Assembly: GCA_012513725.1 (NCBI GenBank) | Contig: JAAZBQ010000057.1 | Location: forward strand, 1-10,108 | Reading direction: 5' to 3' | From: Chloroflexota bacterium | GTDB taxonomy: Bacteria > Chloroflexota > Anaerolineae > UBA1429 | DNA: 10,108 bases | In this document: positions 1 through 6,970 of the stretch, piece after piece | Numbering within the stretch: the stretch's first letter is position 1 | Layout of the letters: each line of letters begins with the position of its first letter | The notes under the pieces: model-generated | Databases searched by the model: none | Told to the model about the DNA's origin: nothing | The model's input: only the letters and a program-made list of their open reading frames with translations | Made by a program: the position numbers and the translations under genes

Positions 1-1052
1 CCGGCGCGAAACTCCTCCAAAATCCGGTTCACCACATGGACCGAGTGCGGGGGGTGGCAGTTCTGCACGCGCCGGCCGATCACCGCCGGCGTGCGGACAA
101 AGATGCGCCCCAAAGCGCTCTCGGAGTAAAAGCGCACCGTGTCGTTCTCGTCGACGTAGGTGACGTCCACCGGCAGGTGATTGAAGAGCATCCGGATCTG
201 CTCGGGGGTCAGGGCGCCGGTATCGAGCTCCAGCTCGCCCGTCGGCGCGTGCTCGTAGGCGACCGCGCCGGGGAGCGCCGCCGGCGCTGCCGCGGGCTGC
301 CACGCGTCGCCGGGGATGATGATGCAGTAGCCGATCTCGTCCGACTGGTCGCGGATGGCCACCCACTCTGACTCGCTGAGCATCTTGAGCGCCGTCGGAT
401 AGAGGATGTGCTCCTCCTTGTAGAACATGCTGCGGATGGCCTCGTCCGCCCGGGCAAAGAGTTCTTGGGCCCGGGACGCCTCGCCCTCCAGGAGTGCCTG
501 GCGCAGCTGCTTGATCTGCCCGCGGATGTCGTCGTGGATGCCCCACATCACCGAGGAGGGGCCGCCGACGCCGTGCTTTTCCAGGAAGGGGAAGAGGAGG
601 TTCTCCTTGCGACGGTAGATGGTGTCCACCTCGGAGAGCTGTTCGCCAAAGGTGCGGGCACGGCGGAAGGCGTCGGGGTCGGGGAGCTGGGCCATGGCCT
701 CCTGCATGAGCTCCAGCATCTGGCCCACGGCAAAGTTCTCGTACTTGAAGGTGTGCACCGGGTGGCCGGGGGGCAGTTCCTGACCCTCCTCGGTCTCGAG
801 CGACTGCTGGAACACCGACACGTGCACGTCGCACAGCTCCCGCACCTCCTCGGCGGGGAGGCCCTCGGCGATGAGCTCCTGCTCCATCTGGGCGATCTCC
901 TCGGCGCTCACCTGGCCGAGCATCCGGCCAAAGCGCTGGCGGATCTCGTCGACGTTGCCCCCCCGATGGAGATCGAGGATCAGGCGCTTGAGCTCTTCCT
1001 TGCGCTGGGCCGGGTCGGGGTGCCCGGCGCCGGTGGCGTTGCCGTCACTCAT
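1..1052 (-). CDS. DUF438 / hemerythrin-like / PAS domain protein (3' end beyond the left edge)
   Basis: The visible part is 350 codons, read from the ATG at 1052 leftwards and open at the window edge; family members are usually a little over 400 residues, so most of it is present. Domains in order: a DUF438 region (about residues 15-85, ending LCDVHVSVFQ), a hemerythrin-like four-helix region (about 95-235) with HPVHTFKYEN, RRKENLLFPFLEKHG, MWGIHDDIR and YKEEHILYP, and a PAS domain (about 280 onward) with LPVDVTYVDENDTVRFYS and the family hallmark NCHPPHSVHVV. Hemerythrin-like domains bind a di-iron centre that reacts with oxygen or nitric oxide, and the PAS domain may sense a second ligand, so a soluble redox or gas sensor is likely; this role is inferred. 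The start is supported by AAGGAGG at 1063-1057, four bases away. The usual His before the YxRKE motif appears to be Ile145 here. It is transcribed away from the other genes. Confidence 0.9.
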   Translation of the reverse strand, partial: MSDGNATGAGHPDPAQRKEELKRLILDLHRGGNVDEIRQRFGRMLGQVSAEEIAQMEQELIAEGLPAEEVRELCDVHVSVFQQSLETEEGQELPPGHPVHTFKYENFAVGQMLELMQEAMAQLPDPDAFRRARTFGEQLSEVDTIYRRKENLLFPFLEKHGVGGPSSVMWGIHDDIRGQIKQLRQALLEGEASRAQELFARADEAIRSMFYKEEHILYPTALKMLSESEWVAIRDQSDEIGYCIIIPGDAWQPAAAPAALPGAVAYEHAPTGELELDTGALTPEQIRMLFNHLPVDVTYVDENDTVRFYSESALGRIFVRTPAVIGRRVQNCHPPHSVHVVNRILEEFRA

Positions 1053-1138
1053 GGTTCCTCCTTGGATGGTCCTTCGTTGCGGAACGGTTTCGCAGTTCGG
1101 CCCCGCCATTCGGCGCGTTCCCCCCAACCCGCGGTGGG

Positions 1139-1147
1139 TGGTATAAT
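1139..1147 (+). promoter_or_regulatory. Extended -10 promoter for the small membrane protein gene
   Basis: The sequence TGG-TATAAT is a perfect sigma-70 -10 hexamer (1142-1147) with the extended TGn element just before it. The -35 region 18 bases upstream (TTCCCC, 1118-1123) is poor, which is common when an extended -10 is present. Transcription would start near 1154, leaving a leader of about 35 bases before the ATG at 1189. It lies in the divergent gap between the DUF438 gene and the plus-strand genes. No equally good promoter was found for the minus-strand gene. Confidence 0.6.
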
Positions 1148-1188
1148 GCGGGCTTGGTGGCCCCAACGGAATGGGTGGAAAGGTCCCG

Positions 1189-1398
1189 ATGAGCGAGCCC
1201 GGTTTGGTACGTGAACTGATCCTGCGCGGCGGCCTGACCCTGACGTTGGCCGCCATCGCTGCGCTCTGGCTCGACGCCGGCCCCTGGATCTGGATCGTGC
1301 CCGCCGGCGTCGTGCTGCTCGTGATCCTCAAGTGGCGGGGCCTCGGGCGCGACGACACGGACGACGAGCACGACCGGGACGAACCCGACGACGGCTAG
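1189..1398 (+). CDS. Small two-helix membrane protein with acidic tail, function unknown
   Basis: This is a 69-residue protein starting with MSEPGLVREL. I chose the ATG at 1189 because GGAAAGG lies 5 bases before it; the ATG at 1171 has no ribosome binding site. Two hydrophobic segments are visible, about residues 12-28 and 31-48, joined by a tight turn (LDAGPW), so it probably forms a membrane hairpin. The tail (about 54-69) is almost entirely Asp, Glu, Arg and His and would lie on one face of the membrane. It has its own promoter and stops 63 bases before the MFS gene, so co-transcription is possible. I do not recognise a family. Real coding is supported by the promoter, ribosome site and clear membrane pattern. 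Confidence 0.65.
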   Translation: MSEPGLVRELILRGGLTLTLAAIAALWLDAGPWIWIVPAGVVLLVILKWRGLGRDDTDDEHDRDEPDDG

Positions 1399-1461
1399 AT
1401 CGGGCAACACTGGATGGTAGTTCGCAGGTGGTAGATGGTGCGTGTGGAGAGGGGTGAGTGC

Positions 1462-2700
1462 ATGAAAGCAGAGATAGCGGCCAAGACCGAGGCCCGAACG
1501 GGCGCCACAGCGCAGCGGCGCACGATCGCCATCTATGCCGTCGCGGTGTTCCTGTACTGGATTTCGCTGTACCTGTACCTGCCCACGTTGCCCGCCTATG
1601 CCGAGAGCAAGACGGACAGCCTGGCCCTGGTGGGCACCGCGCTCTCGATGTACGGGCTCTGGCAGGCCCTTGTGAGGCTGCCGCTCGGTATTGTATCGGA
1701 TTGGCTGGGCCGCCGCAAGGTCTTTATCCTGGCGGGCTTTGCCCTCTCCGGCCTGGGCGCCTACCTCGTGGGGACGGCGGGCTCCATCAACGCCGTCATC
1801 GTGGGTCGCGCCGTCACGGGCCTGGCCGCGGGCACCTGGGTGCCGCTGGTGGTGGCCTTTAGCAGCCTGTTCCCCCCCGAGGATGCGGTCAAGGCCTCCT
1901 CGCTCCTCACGTTCATCGGCTCGGTGGGCCGTGTCCTGGCCACCGGCGTGACGGGTACGCTGAACCAGTGGGGGCAGCGCATCTGGGGCGGCGGGCCGTT
2001 TGCAGGCTATCCCCTGGCGTACTTTGGCGCGGCGACGGCGGCAGTGCTGGCCATCCTGGCACTGCTTCCCGCCCGCGAGGAGCGTCGCCCGCCCAAGCAG
2101 CCCTCGTTCTCGGCCCTCGGGCGGTTGATCACCCGCAAGGACGTGCTGTTGCCCTCGCTCCTCAGCACGGTGGCCCAGTACGGCAACTGGATGGCCACCT
2201 TTACATACATTCCGCTCCTGGCAGCCGGCCTTGGCGCGTCGGATGTCACCGTCAGCCTGATGCTCTCCTTCAACCTGCTGGTCTACACCGCCTCAAACCT
2301 TGGCGCATCGGCCCTGAGCGACCGGGTGGGGGCGCGGACGCTGGTGTACATCAGCTTTGTGCTAATGGCGGCCGGTCTGGCGGGCGCGGCGCTCTCCTCG
2401 ACCATGGTCGCCCTGTGGGCCGCGCAGATGGCCATCGGCATCTCCCAGGGCTTTGCCTACCCGGTGCTGATGGGCCTCTCGATCCGCTACGTCGACGACG
2501 CCCAGCGCTCCAGCGCCATGGGTCTGCACCAGTCGGTCTACGCCATTGGCATGTTCGCCGGCCCCTGGCTGGGCGGCGTCCTGGCCGATGGCATCGGCCT
2601 GCGCCCGATGTTCGGGGTGACGGCCGGGGCCATCCTGGTGGTCGGGCTGCTGGGTTCCACCCTGATGGACGGCCGCGGCCAGCGCGAGGCGGCGGCCTAG
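1462..2700 (+). CDS. MFS transporter (DHA1-like drug/sugar efflux type)
   Basis: A 412-residue integral membrane protein with about 12 hydrophobic segments, the usual length for a major facilitator superfamily carrier. MFS motif A is clear between helices 2 and 3: GIVSDWLGRRKV at residues 76-87. The second half has a weaker counterpart (ALSDRVGARTLV). A charged loop near the middle (PAREERRPPKQPS) is the usual inter-half linker. I prefer the ATG at 1462 (MKAEIAAKTE), preceded by GAGAGGGGTGAG, over an in-frame ATG at 1435 that would add nine unlikely residues. The substrate cannot be told; the fold resembles proton-driven exporters. No strong promoter is seen in the 63 bases upstream, so it may be read from the promoter at 1139. 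Confidence 0.88.
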   Translation: MKAEIAAKTEARTGATAQRRTIAIYAVAVFLYWISLYLYLPTLPAYAESKTDSLALVGTALSMYGLWQALVRLPLGIVSDWLGRRKVFILAGFALSGLGAYLVGTAGSINAVIVGRAVTGLAAGTWVPLVVAFSSLFPPEDAVKASSLLTFIGSVGRVLATGVTGTLNQWGQRIWGGGPFAGYPLAYFGAATAAVLAILALLPAREERRPPKQPSFSALGRLITRKDVLLPSLLSTVAQYGNWMATFTYIPLLAAGLGASDVTVSLMLSFNLLVYTASNLGASALSDRVGARTLVYISFVLMAAGLAGAALSSTMVALWAAQMAIGISQGFAYPVLMGLSIRYVDDAQRSSAMGLHQSVYAIGMFAGPWLGGVLADGIGLRPMFGVTAGAILVVGLLGSTLMDGRGQREAAA

Positions 2701-2738
2701 CCGCCCCCGACGCGTCTCGGCCCGGGAAAGAGCTATCG

Positions 2739-3506
2739 GTGCGTCGTCTACTCACGGTAGTACTGGTGTTTGTGGCCGCCCACACCGGCACGGTGTGGGC
2801 GGCCGGGCGGGCCGCGGCGCCTGCTGCCCGGGTCTATCTCCCCCTGGTCATGCGCCGGCTGACCTCGCCGGGCCAGCCCCCGGTGAGGTACGAGACGCTC
2901 CCGGTGTTCTCGGCGCCGACTGACCGACCCGCGGAGGAGCACCCGGACCTCAACCTGGCCCTGCGTGGCTATGCGCCGACGGACGCCGCACGCTCGCTGG
3001 TCGACTATGGCGGCGCGACGGACGATCATGCGCCCCGGCTGACGGGCCTCTTCTCCCCGCCTCGCACCCCCCAGATCCGCGGGGTCTACCGGGTGTACGC
3101 GTGGGACTGGAGCGGCGACGCGCCGGGCGCGCCCATCGCCAGCCCCCCGGTGACCCTCATCGCTCTCCAGGCGACCCGGGGAGAGGCGCTGCACCTCCCG
3201 CCCTCGGGGTACGACATCGGCTCTGGCTACCAGGCCCTGGTGCTGTACGCGGCGCCGCACCGGCTCACGCTCAAGTACACCCGGGAGGACAACGTCGTCA
3301 CCGGATACACCCTGCACATCGAGGGCCTCGACGTGCACCCGGCGCTGCTGGCCACCTACCGCGCTGCGGACGCCGCGGGCCGGGGATCGCTGCCGGCGCT
3401 CCGTGCGGGCCAGGCGGTGGGCGTGGCGGCGGATGCCGAGATCGGGGTGGCCATCCGCGACGCGGGCACCTTTATGGATCCCCGCTCGCGGAAGGACTGG
3501 TGGTAG
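2739..3506 (+). CDS. Exported protein of unknown function with a YLPLVMR tract
   Basis: A 255-residue protein with a GTG start at 2739, supported by GGGAAAGAG about seven bases upstream. In-frame codons reach further left but run inside the MFS gene and are a shadow. Residues 1-22 form a classical signal peptide (MRRLL, hydrophobic core TVVLVFVAA, small residues WAAG). Just after it, RVYLPLVMRR (31-40) matches a tract I recall from many exported Chloroflexota proteins. The mature part has no recognised catalytic motif; characteristic stretches are LALRGYAPTD, SLVDYGG, GVYRVYAWDW, GYDIGSGYQALVLYAAPHR and LKYTREDNVVTGYTLHIEGL. It is rich in beta-prone residues, so an extracellular beta domain is a reasonable guess. 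The gap to the preceding MFS gene is 38 bases. A strong inverted repeat lies in its signal-peptide codons. Confidence 0.75.
   Translation: MRRLLTVVLVFVAAHTGTVWAAGRAAAPAARVYLPLVMRRLTSPGQPPVRYETLPVFSAPTDRPAEEHPDLNLALRGYAPTDAARSLVDYGGATDDHAPRLTGLFSPPRTPQIRGVYRVYAWDWSGDAPGAPIASPPVTLIALQATRGEALHLPPSGYDIGSGYQALVLYAAPHRLTLKYTREDNVVTGYTLHIEGLDVHPALLATYRAADAAGRGSLPALRAGQAVGVAADAEIGVAIRDAGTFMDPRSRKDWW
2774..2804 (+). repeat. Perfect 14-bp inverted repeat with 3-base loop
   Basis: The arm GGCCGCCCACACCG (2774-2787) is followed by the loop GCA and then its exact reverse complement CGGTGTGGGCGGCC (2791-2804). It would form a very stable RNA hairpin. It lies 35 bases into the exported-protein gene, covering codons of the signal-peptide core and cleavage region (VAAHTGTVWAA), and about 75 bases after the stop of the MFS gene. 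No run of T follows, so it is not a standard intrinsic terminator. Confidence 0.9.
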
Positions 3507-3535
3507 ACGCAGCAGCCAGTCACATCGCACGTCCG

Positions 3536-3564
3536 TTGACCGCCATCGCGGGGCGTGATAGGGT
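3536..3564 (+). promoter_or_regulatory. Sigma-70-type promoter for the methyltransferase/glycosyltransferase gene
   Basis: TTGACC (3536-3541) and TAGGGT (3559-3564) are separated by exactly 17 bases, and TGA directly precedes the -10, giving an extended -10 (TGn). Transcription would start near 3571, only about 11 bases before the GGAGGAG ribosome site at 3582-3588 and 23 before the ATG. It sits in the 87-base gap after the exported-protein gene, so the sugar-transfer genes probably form their own unit. Confidence 0.65.
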
Positions 3565-3593
3565 ATCGCCCACACGCCGCCGGAGGAGATGCC

Positions 3594-5096
3594 ATGGCCG
3601 ACTTGACACTTCACACTCCCAATCCCACCGCCATCCTGCCGCCCGAAGGCGCACCGTCCGGCGACCCAGCCCGCGATCGCTACCGCCAGGCCCGCATCGC
3701 CCACTGGGAGGACCTCGCGGCGCGGAGCGACGGCCCCTCCCGGGCGGCACGCTACTATCACCGGCGGCTAGCCGAGGTGTACCGGTATCTCGTGGCTCCG
3801 GGGCAGCGGGTGCTGGAGTTGGGCTGCGGGCGGGGCGACCTCCTCGCGGCGCTGGATCCCGCCGAGGGGGTAGGGGTCGATTTCTCCCCGGCGACGATCG
3901 CTCAGGCACGGGAGCGCCACCCGGAGCTGCGCTTCGTTCTCGGCGACGTCCATGCCCTGGGTGACCTCTTGGAGGGCTCCTACGACGTCATCGTCCTCTC
4001 CGACCTGGTGAACGACCTGTGGGACGTGCAGGAGGTCCTGGAACAGGTGCGCGCCCTCGCGGCGCCGGGTGCGCGGATCGTGCTGAACACCTACAGTCGC
4101 CTGTGGGAGCCCGCCCTGGCCCTCGCCGAGCGGTTGGGCCTGGCCCAGCCCGTCCTGTACCAGAACTGGCTGACCGCCGAGGACCTGGCCAATCTCCTAC
4201 ACCTCACGGGCTTTGAGGTGATCCGCCACTGGCAAGAGGTGGTGTGGCCGGTGGCCACTCCCCTCATCGACCGCCTCTGCAACCGCTACCTGGCGCGCCT
4301 GTGGCCCTTCCGGCACCTGGCCCTCTCCAACTTTCTCCTCGCTCGCCCCCTGCCCGCGGAACCTCCGGCGGCCGAGGAGCCGCTCGTCTCCGTCGTCATC
4401 GCGGCGCGCAACGAGGCGGGCAACGTCCCCCAGATCTTTGCCCGGGTGCCGGAGATGGGGGCGGGGACCGAGATGGTGTTCGTCGAGGGACACTCCCGCG
4501 ACAACACCTACGAGGCGATCGAGGAGGCCGTCGCCGCCCACCCGGAGCGCCGCTGCCAACTCTTGCGGCAGACGGGCGTGGGCAAGGGGGACGCCGTGCG
4601 GGCGGGGTTCGCCGCCGCCCGGGGTGACGTCCTGATGATCCTGGACGCGGATCTCACCGTGCCACCGGAGGACCTGCCCCGCTTCTACGAGGCGCTGCGC
4701 ATGGGCAAGGGGGAGTTCATCAACGGCGTGCGGCTCGTCTACCCGATGGAGCGGGAGGCGATGCGCTTCTGGAACCTCCTGGGCAACAAGTTCTTCAGTC
4801 TGGCCTTCTCTTGGCTCCTGGGGCAATCGATCAAAGACACCCTCTGCGGCACCAAGGTGCTGTGGCGCAAGGACTATGAGCGGCTGGCGGACAACCGCGC
4901 CTACTTTGGCGATTTCGATCCCTTTGGCGATTTCGACCTGCTGTTCGGTGCGGCCAAGATGGGTTTGCGAGTCATCGACCTGCCGATCCGCTACCGGGAG
5001 CGCACCTACGGCACCACGAACATCGATCGCTGGCGCCACGGCTGGCTCCTCCTGCGGATGGTGGCATTCGCCGCCTCGCGGATCAAGTTCGTGTAG
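3594..5096 (+). CDS. Fused SAM-dependent methyltransferase and GT2 glycosyltransferase
   Basis: A 500-residue two-domain protein. The N-terminal half (about 25-250) is a class I methyltransferase: the SAM-binding loop VLELGCGRGDLL is at 73-84, an acidic strand end at VGVDFS (93-98), and GDVHAL and DVIVLSDLVN follow. After a Pro/Ala/Glu-rich linker (252-262), the C-terminal half is a family 2 glycosyltransferase like dolichyl- or polyprenyl-phosphate mannosyltransferases: VSVVIAARNEAGNV (265-278), the metal-binding DADLT (351-355), FGDFDPFGDFDLLFGA, and YRERTYGTTNIDRWRHG near the end. It most likely moves a sugar from a nucleotide donor to a lipid phosphate on the cytoplasmic face, while the first half methylates a sugar or lipid; both substrates are unknown. 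Start: ATG at 3594 with GGAGGAG five bases upstream. The next gene encodes a likely user of its product. Confidence 0.9.
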   Translation: MADLTLHTPNPTAILPPEGAPSGDPARDRYRQARIAHWEDLAARSDGPSRAARYYHRRLAEVYRYLVAPGQRVLELGCGRGDLLAALDPAEGVGVDFSPATIAQARERHPELRFVLGDVHALGDLLEGSYDVIVLSDLVNDLWDVQEVLEQVRALAAPGARIVLNTYSRLWEPALALAERLGLAQPVLYQNWLTAEDLANLLHLTGFEVIRHWQEVVWPVATPLIDRLCNRYLARLWPFRHLALSNFLLARPLPAEPPAAEEPLVSVVIAARNEAGNVPQIFARVPEMGAGTEMVFVEGHSRDNTYEAIEEAVAAHPERRCQLLRQTGVGKGDAVRAGFAAARGDVLMILDADLTVPPEDLPRFYEALRMGKGEFINGVRLVYPMEREAMRFWNLLGNKFFSLAFSWLLGQSIKDTLCGTKVLWRKDYERLADNRAYFGDFDPFGDFDLLFGAAKMGLRVIDLPIRYRERTYGTTNIDRWRHGWLLLRMVAFAASRIKFV

Positions 5097-5217
5097 CATG
5101 CGGAAGACAGGCTGCGCAATGTCTGGTGCGGGTGCCGGGAATGCGGCGGGAACGGATGCGGGAGGGGGCAGGCCGGTGCGTGCCGATGGAGTGGCTGCCG
5201 CCGGGGAAGCGTCCTTG

Positions 5218-6858
5218 ATGACGCGGATGGAGCACCTGGTTGCCGCGCGTCGTGGCTTACTTCTGGGTGTGTTGGCCGTGTTCCTCCTCCTGCCCAGTGC
5301 TGTCTGGATCGCCCAGGACCGGCAGGCCTGGCCCTGGGACCCCGCCTGGTACGGCGAGGTCTCGGTGGAGCTATACTACCATCTCGTGCACGATTCCGCT
5401 TGGTGGCCACGGCTGATGGGCAGTGCCTTTGGCCAAAAGCCGCCGGGCATCGCCTGGTTCGGGCAGGCGTTCGTGCCCCTGGGGCAGGCGTTGGGCTCCG
5501 TGGACGACGGGCTGTTGGCCTCCATCCTCGTCACCCAGGCGCTCACCCTGGTCCTCGTGGGCCGCGCGATCCTGGCCCTCACCCGAAGTGCAGGGATCGC
5601 GGCGGCCGTCGTAGTGGGGGTGGCGGCGGGACCGCTGTTCATCGGCCTCTCGCACCAGTACTTTGCCGAGCCGCTGCAGGCGCTCTCCGTGGCCTGGTTC
5701 GTCCTCGTCGCAGCGCGGGCCCCTCATTGGGGGCGGGCGCGGATCCTGAGCCACCTCCTGGCTGCCACCGTCCTGGCCATGCTCGCCAAGGCCTCCTCGC
5801 CGCTGTACTGCCTGGGGCCCGGGCTGGTCGGTCTGGCCTACGCCTGGCGGCCTGGAGCCGGCGCGGAGCGGGCCTCCTGGCGAGAGCCCACGGTGGCAAT
5901 GCCCCTGGCGGCGGGGCTGGTGGCGGGCCTGGCGACGACGGGATGGTACGTAATGAACTGGGGCCACGTCACCGGGCACGTGGCGCTCTCCTCCTCCGGG
6001 CCGATCGCCGAGATGTTCGGCTGGTACGACACCCTCTGGGGCTCCTACGCCTACTGGCTGCGCGCCGCCCAAAAGGCCCTGTTCCTCCCCGAGGTACTTG
6101 CGGTATTGGGCATCCTGCTGTTGGGCGCGGTGGCGCTGCGCATCGTCCGGCGCCGGCGGGGCGGGGAGGGATGGGATCATCCCACCCTCCTGGCCATCGT
6201 CGCGGTGCTTCAGATCCTGGGGGCCCTGGCGGTGTTCGCCACCAGCCCCAACCGCGAGAACCGCTTCCTCCTGCCGCTGGTGCCCCATGTCGGCGTGCTA
6301 CTGGCCTGGGCACTATTGCAGGTGCGCCTACGCCCCGTGACGCTGCTCTGTGTGGCGCTCTTTCTCTACCAGGGGGGCGTCACGTACGGGCAGGCGCTGG
6401 GAGTGCTGCCACGGTCGGCCCAGGCCACGCCCTGGCTGATCCCCGCCCACCGCGATGACGCCGATGACGCCATGATGAACGCCATCATCTCCCGCACGTG
6501 CAGCACAGAGGCCGACGTCTGGCGCAACAACGTGGTGGGGGTGGACCTCGCGTGGCTGAACCACAACACCCTCACCTACTATGCCGCCAAGCGGCGCCTC
6601 GGGGAGGGCGTCACCTGCGGCTACCGGCCCCTGGGCTTTGCCGAGGCCGACCCCGAGCGCGCCTGGACCGACCTCCTGGCGCTGAACCCCCGCTACCTGA
6701 TCACCGCCGCCCCCTCGCACTTTCCCGACCCGGAGGATCCCTTTAACCGGGTGAGCGGAGCGATCCTGGAGCGCGCCCGGGAGGCCGAGTTCGCGGGGCC
6801 GGAAGAGATCGCCGGGAGCGCCGGGCGCGTGCACCTCTACGTGCGCCGCGAGGAGTAG
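5218..6858 (+). CDS. GT-C membrane glycosyltransferase, ArnT/PMT (GT39-like) family
   Basis: A protein of about 546 residues with a series of hydrophobic helices up to about residue 385 and a soluble C-terminal domain of about 160 residues. It shows the family pattern: first helix (12-32), then an outer loop with the acidic WDPAWYGE (40-47), the donor-loop motif FGQKPPGIAWFGQ (71-83), and HQYFAEPL (146-153). Relatives take a sugar from a polyprenyl-phosphate carrier and attach it to a lipid, protein or glycan outside the membrane; the acceptor is unknown here. It follows the GT2 gene that probably makes such a carrier-linked sugar. The start is uncertain: I chose ATG 5218 (GGGGAAG upstream), directly before the first helix. 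GTG 5176, behind GGAGGGGG, and ATG 5098, one base after the GT2 stop, are in frame but add only low-complexity Gly/Ala residues. Confidence 0.85.
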   Translation: MTRMEHLVAARRGLLLGVLAVFLLLPSAVWIAQDRQAWPWDPAWYGEVSVELYYHLVHDSAWWPRLMGSAFGQKPPGIAWFGQAFVPLGQALGSVDDGLLASILVTQALTLVLVGRAILALTRSAGIAAAVVVGVAAGPLFIGLSHQYFAEPLQALSVAWFVLVAARAPHWGRARILSHLLAATVLAMLAKASSPLYCLGPGLVGLAYAWRPGAGAERASWREPTVAMPLAAGLVAGLATTGWYVMNWGHVTGHVALSSSGPIAEMFGWYDTLWGSYAYWLRAAQKALFLPEVLAVLGILLLGAVALRIVRRRRGGEGWDHPTLLAIVAVLQILGALAVFATSPNRENRFLLPLVPHVGVLLAWALLQVRLRPVTLLCVALFLYQGGVTYGQALGVLPRSAQATPWLIPAHRDDADDAMMNAIISRTCSTEADVWRNNVVGVDLAWLNHNTLTYYAAKRRLGEGVTCGYRPLGFAEADPERAWTDLLALNPRYLITAAPSHFPDPEDPFNRVSGAILERAREAEFAGPEEIAGSAGRVHLYVRREE

Positions 6859-6874
6859 GTCGACGCCGCCGCGC

Positions 6875-6903
6875 TTGGCAGGCCCACCGATCTAGAGTAT
6901 GCT
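6875..6903 (+). promoter_or_regulatory. Sigma-70-type promoter for the MFS / dehydrogenase / glycyl radical enzyme block
   Basis: TTGGCA (6875-6880) and TATGCT (6898-6903) are 17 bases apart, close to consensus for an otherwise very GC-rich region. It lies in the 112-base gap after the GT-C gene; transcription would start near 6910, giving a leader of about 60 bases before the ATG at 6971. A second TATGCT at 6962-6967, next to the start codon, has no matching -35 and is probably not a promoter. No terminator was seen for the upstream gene. Confidence 0.6.
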
Positions 6904-6970
6904 GGCCCCGCGCTCCCCACGGGCCCGCCTCCCCCGACGCGCCCCACCGGCCTGATTGAGGTATGCTGTA

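Noticed and set aside
1078..1094. Small inverted repeat TGCGGAA-CGG-TTTCGCA in the divergent gap
   Set aside because: The stem is 7 bp with a wobble on the plus strand, where nothing is transcribed, and is broken on the minus strand. It could be an operator, but support is too thin.
408..1214. 268-codon open frame on the plus strand over the DUF438 gene
   Set aside because: The opposite strand matches the DUF438-hemerythrin-PAS family over its whole length with a good ribosome site, so this frame is its shadow.
1968..2738. Extension of the exported-protein frame leftwards into the MFS gene
   Set aside because: These codons lie inside the MFS coding region in another frame; the GTG at 2739 with its ribosome site and signal peptide marks the real start.
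4905..4936. 14-base direct repeat TTTGGCGATTTCGA, 18 bases apart
   Set aside because: It codes FGDFDP-FGDFD, a motif I recall as conserved in this GT2 group, so it reflects protein constraint and not a DNA element.
6904..6925. GGCCC...GGGCC pairing after the second promoter
   Set aside because: Only five pairs with a long C-rich loop and no T-run; expected by chance at this GC content.
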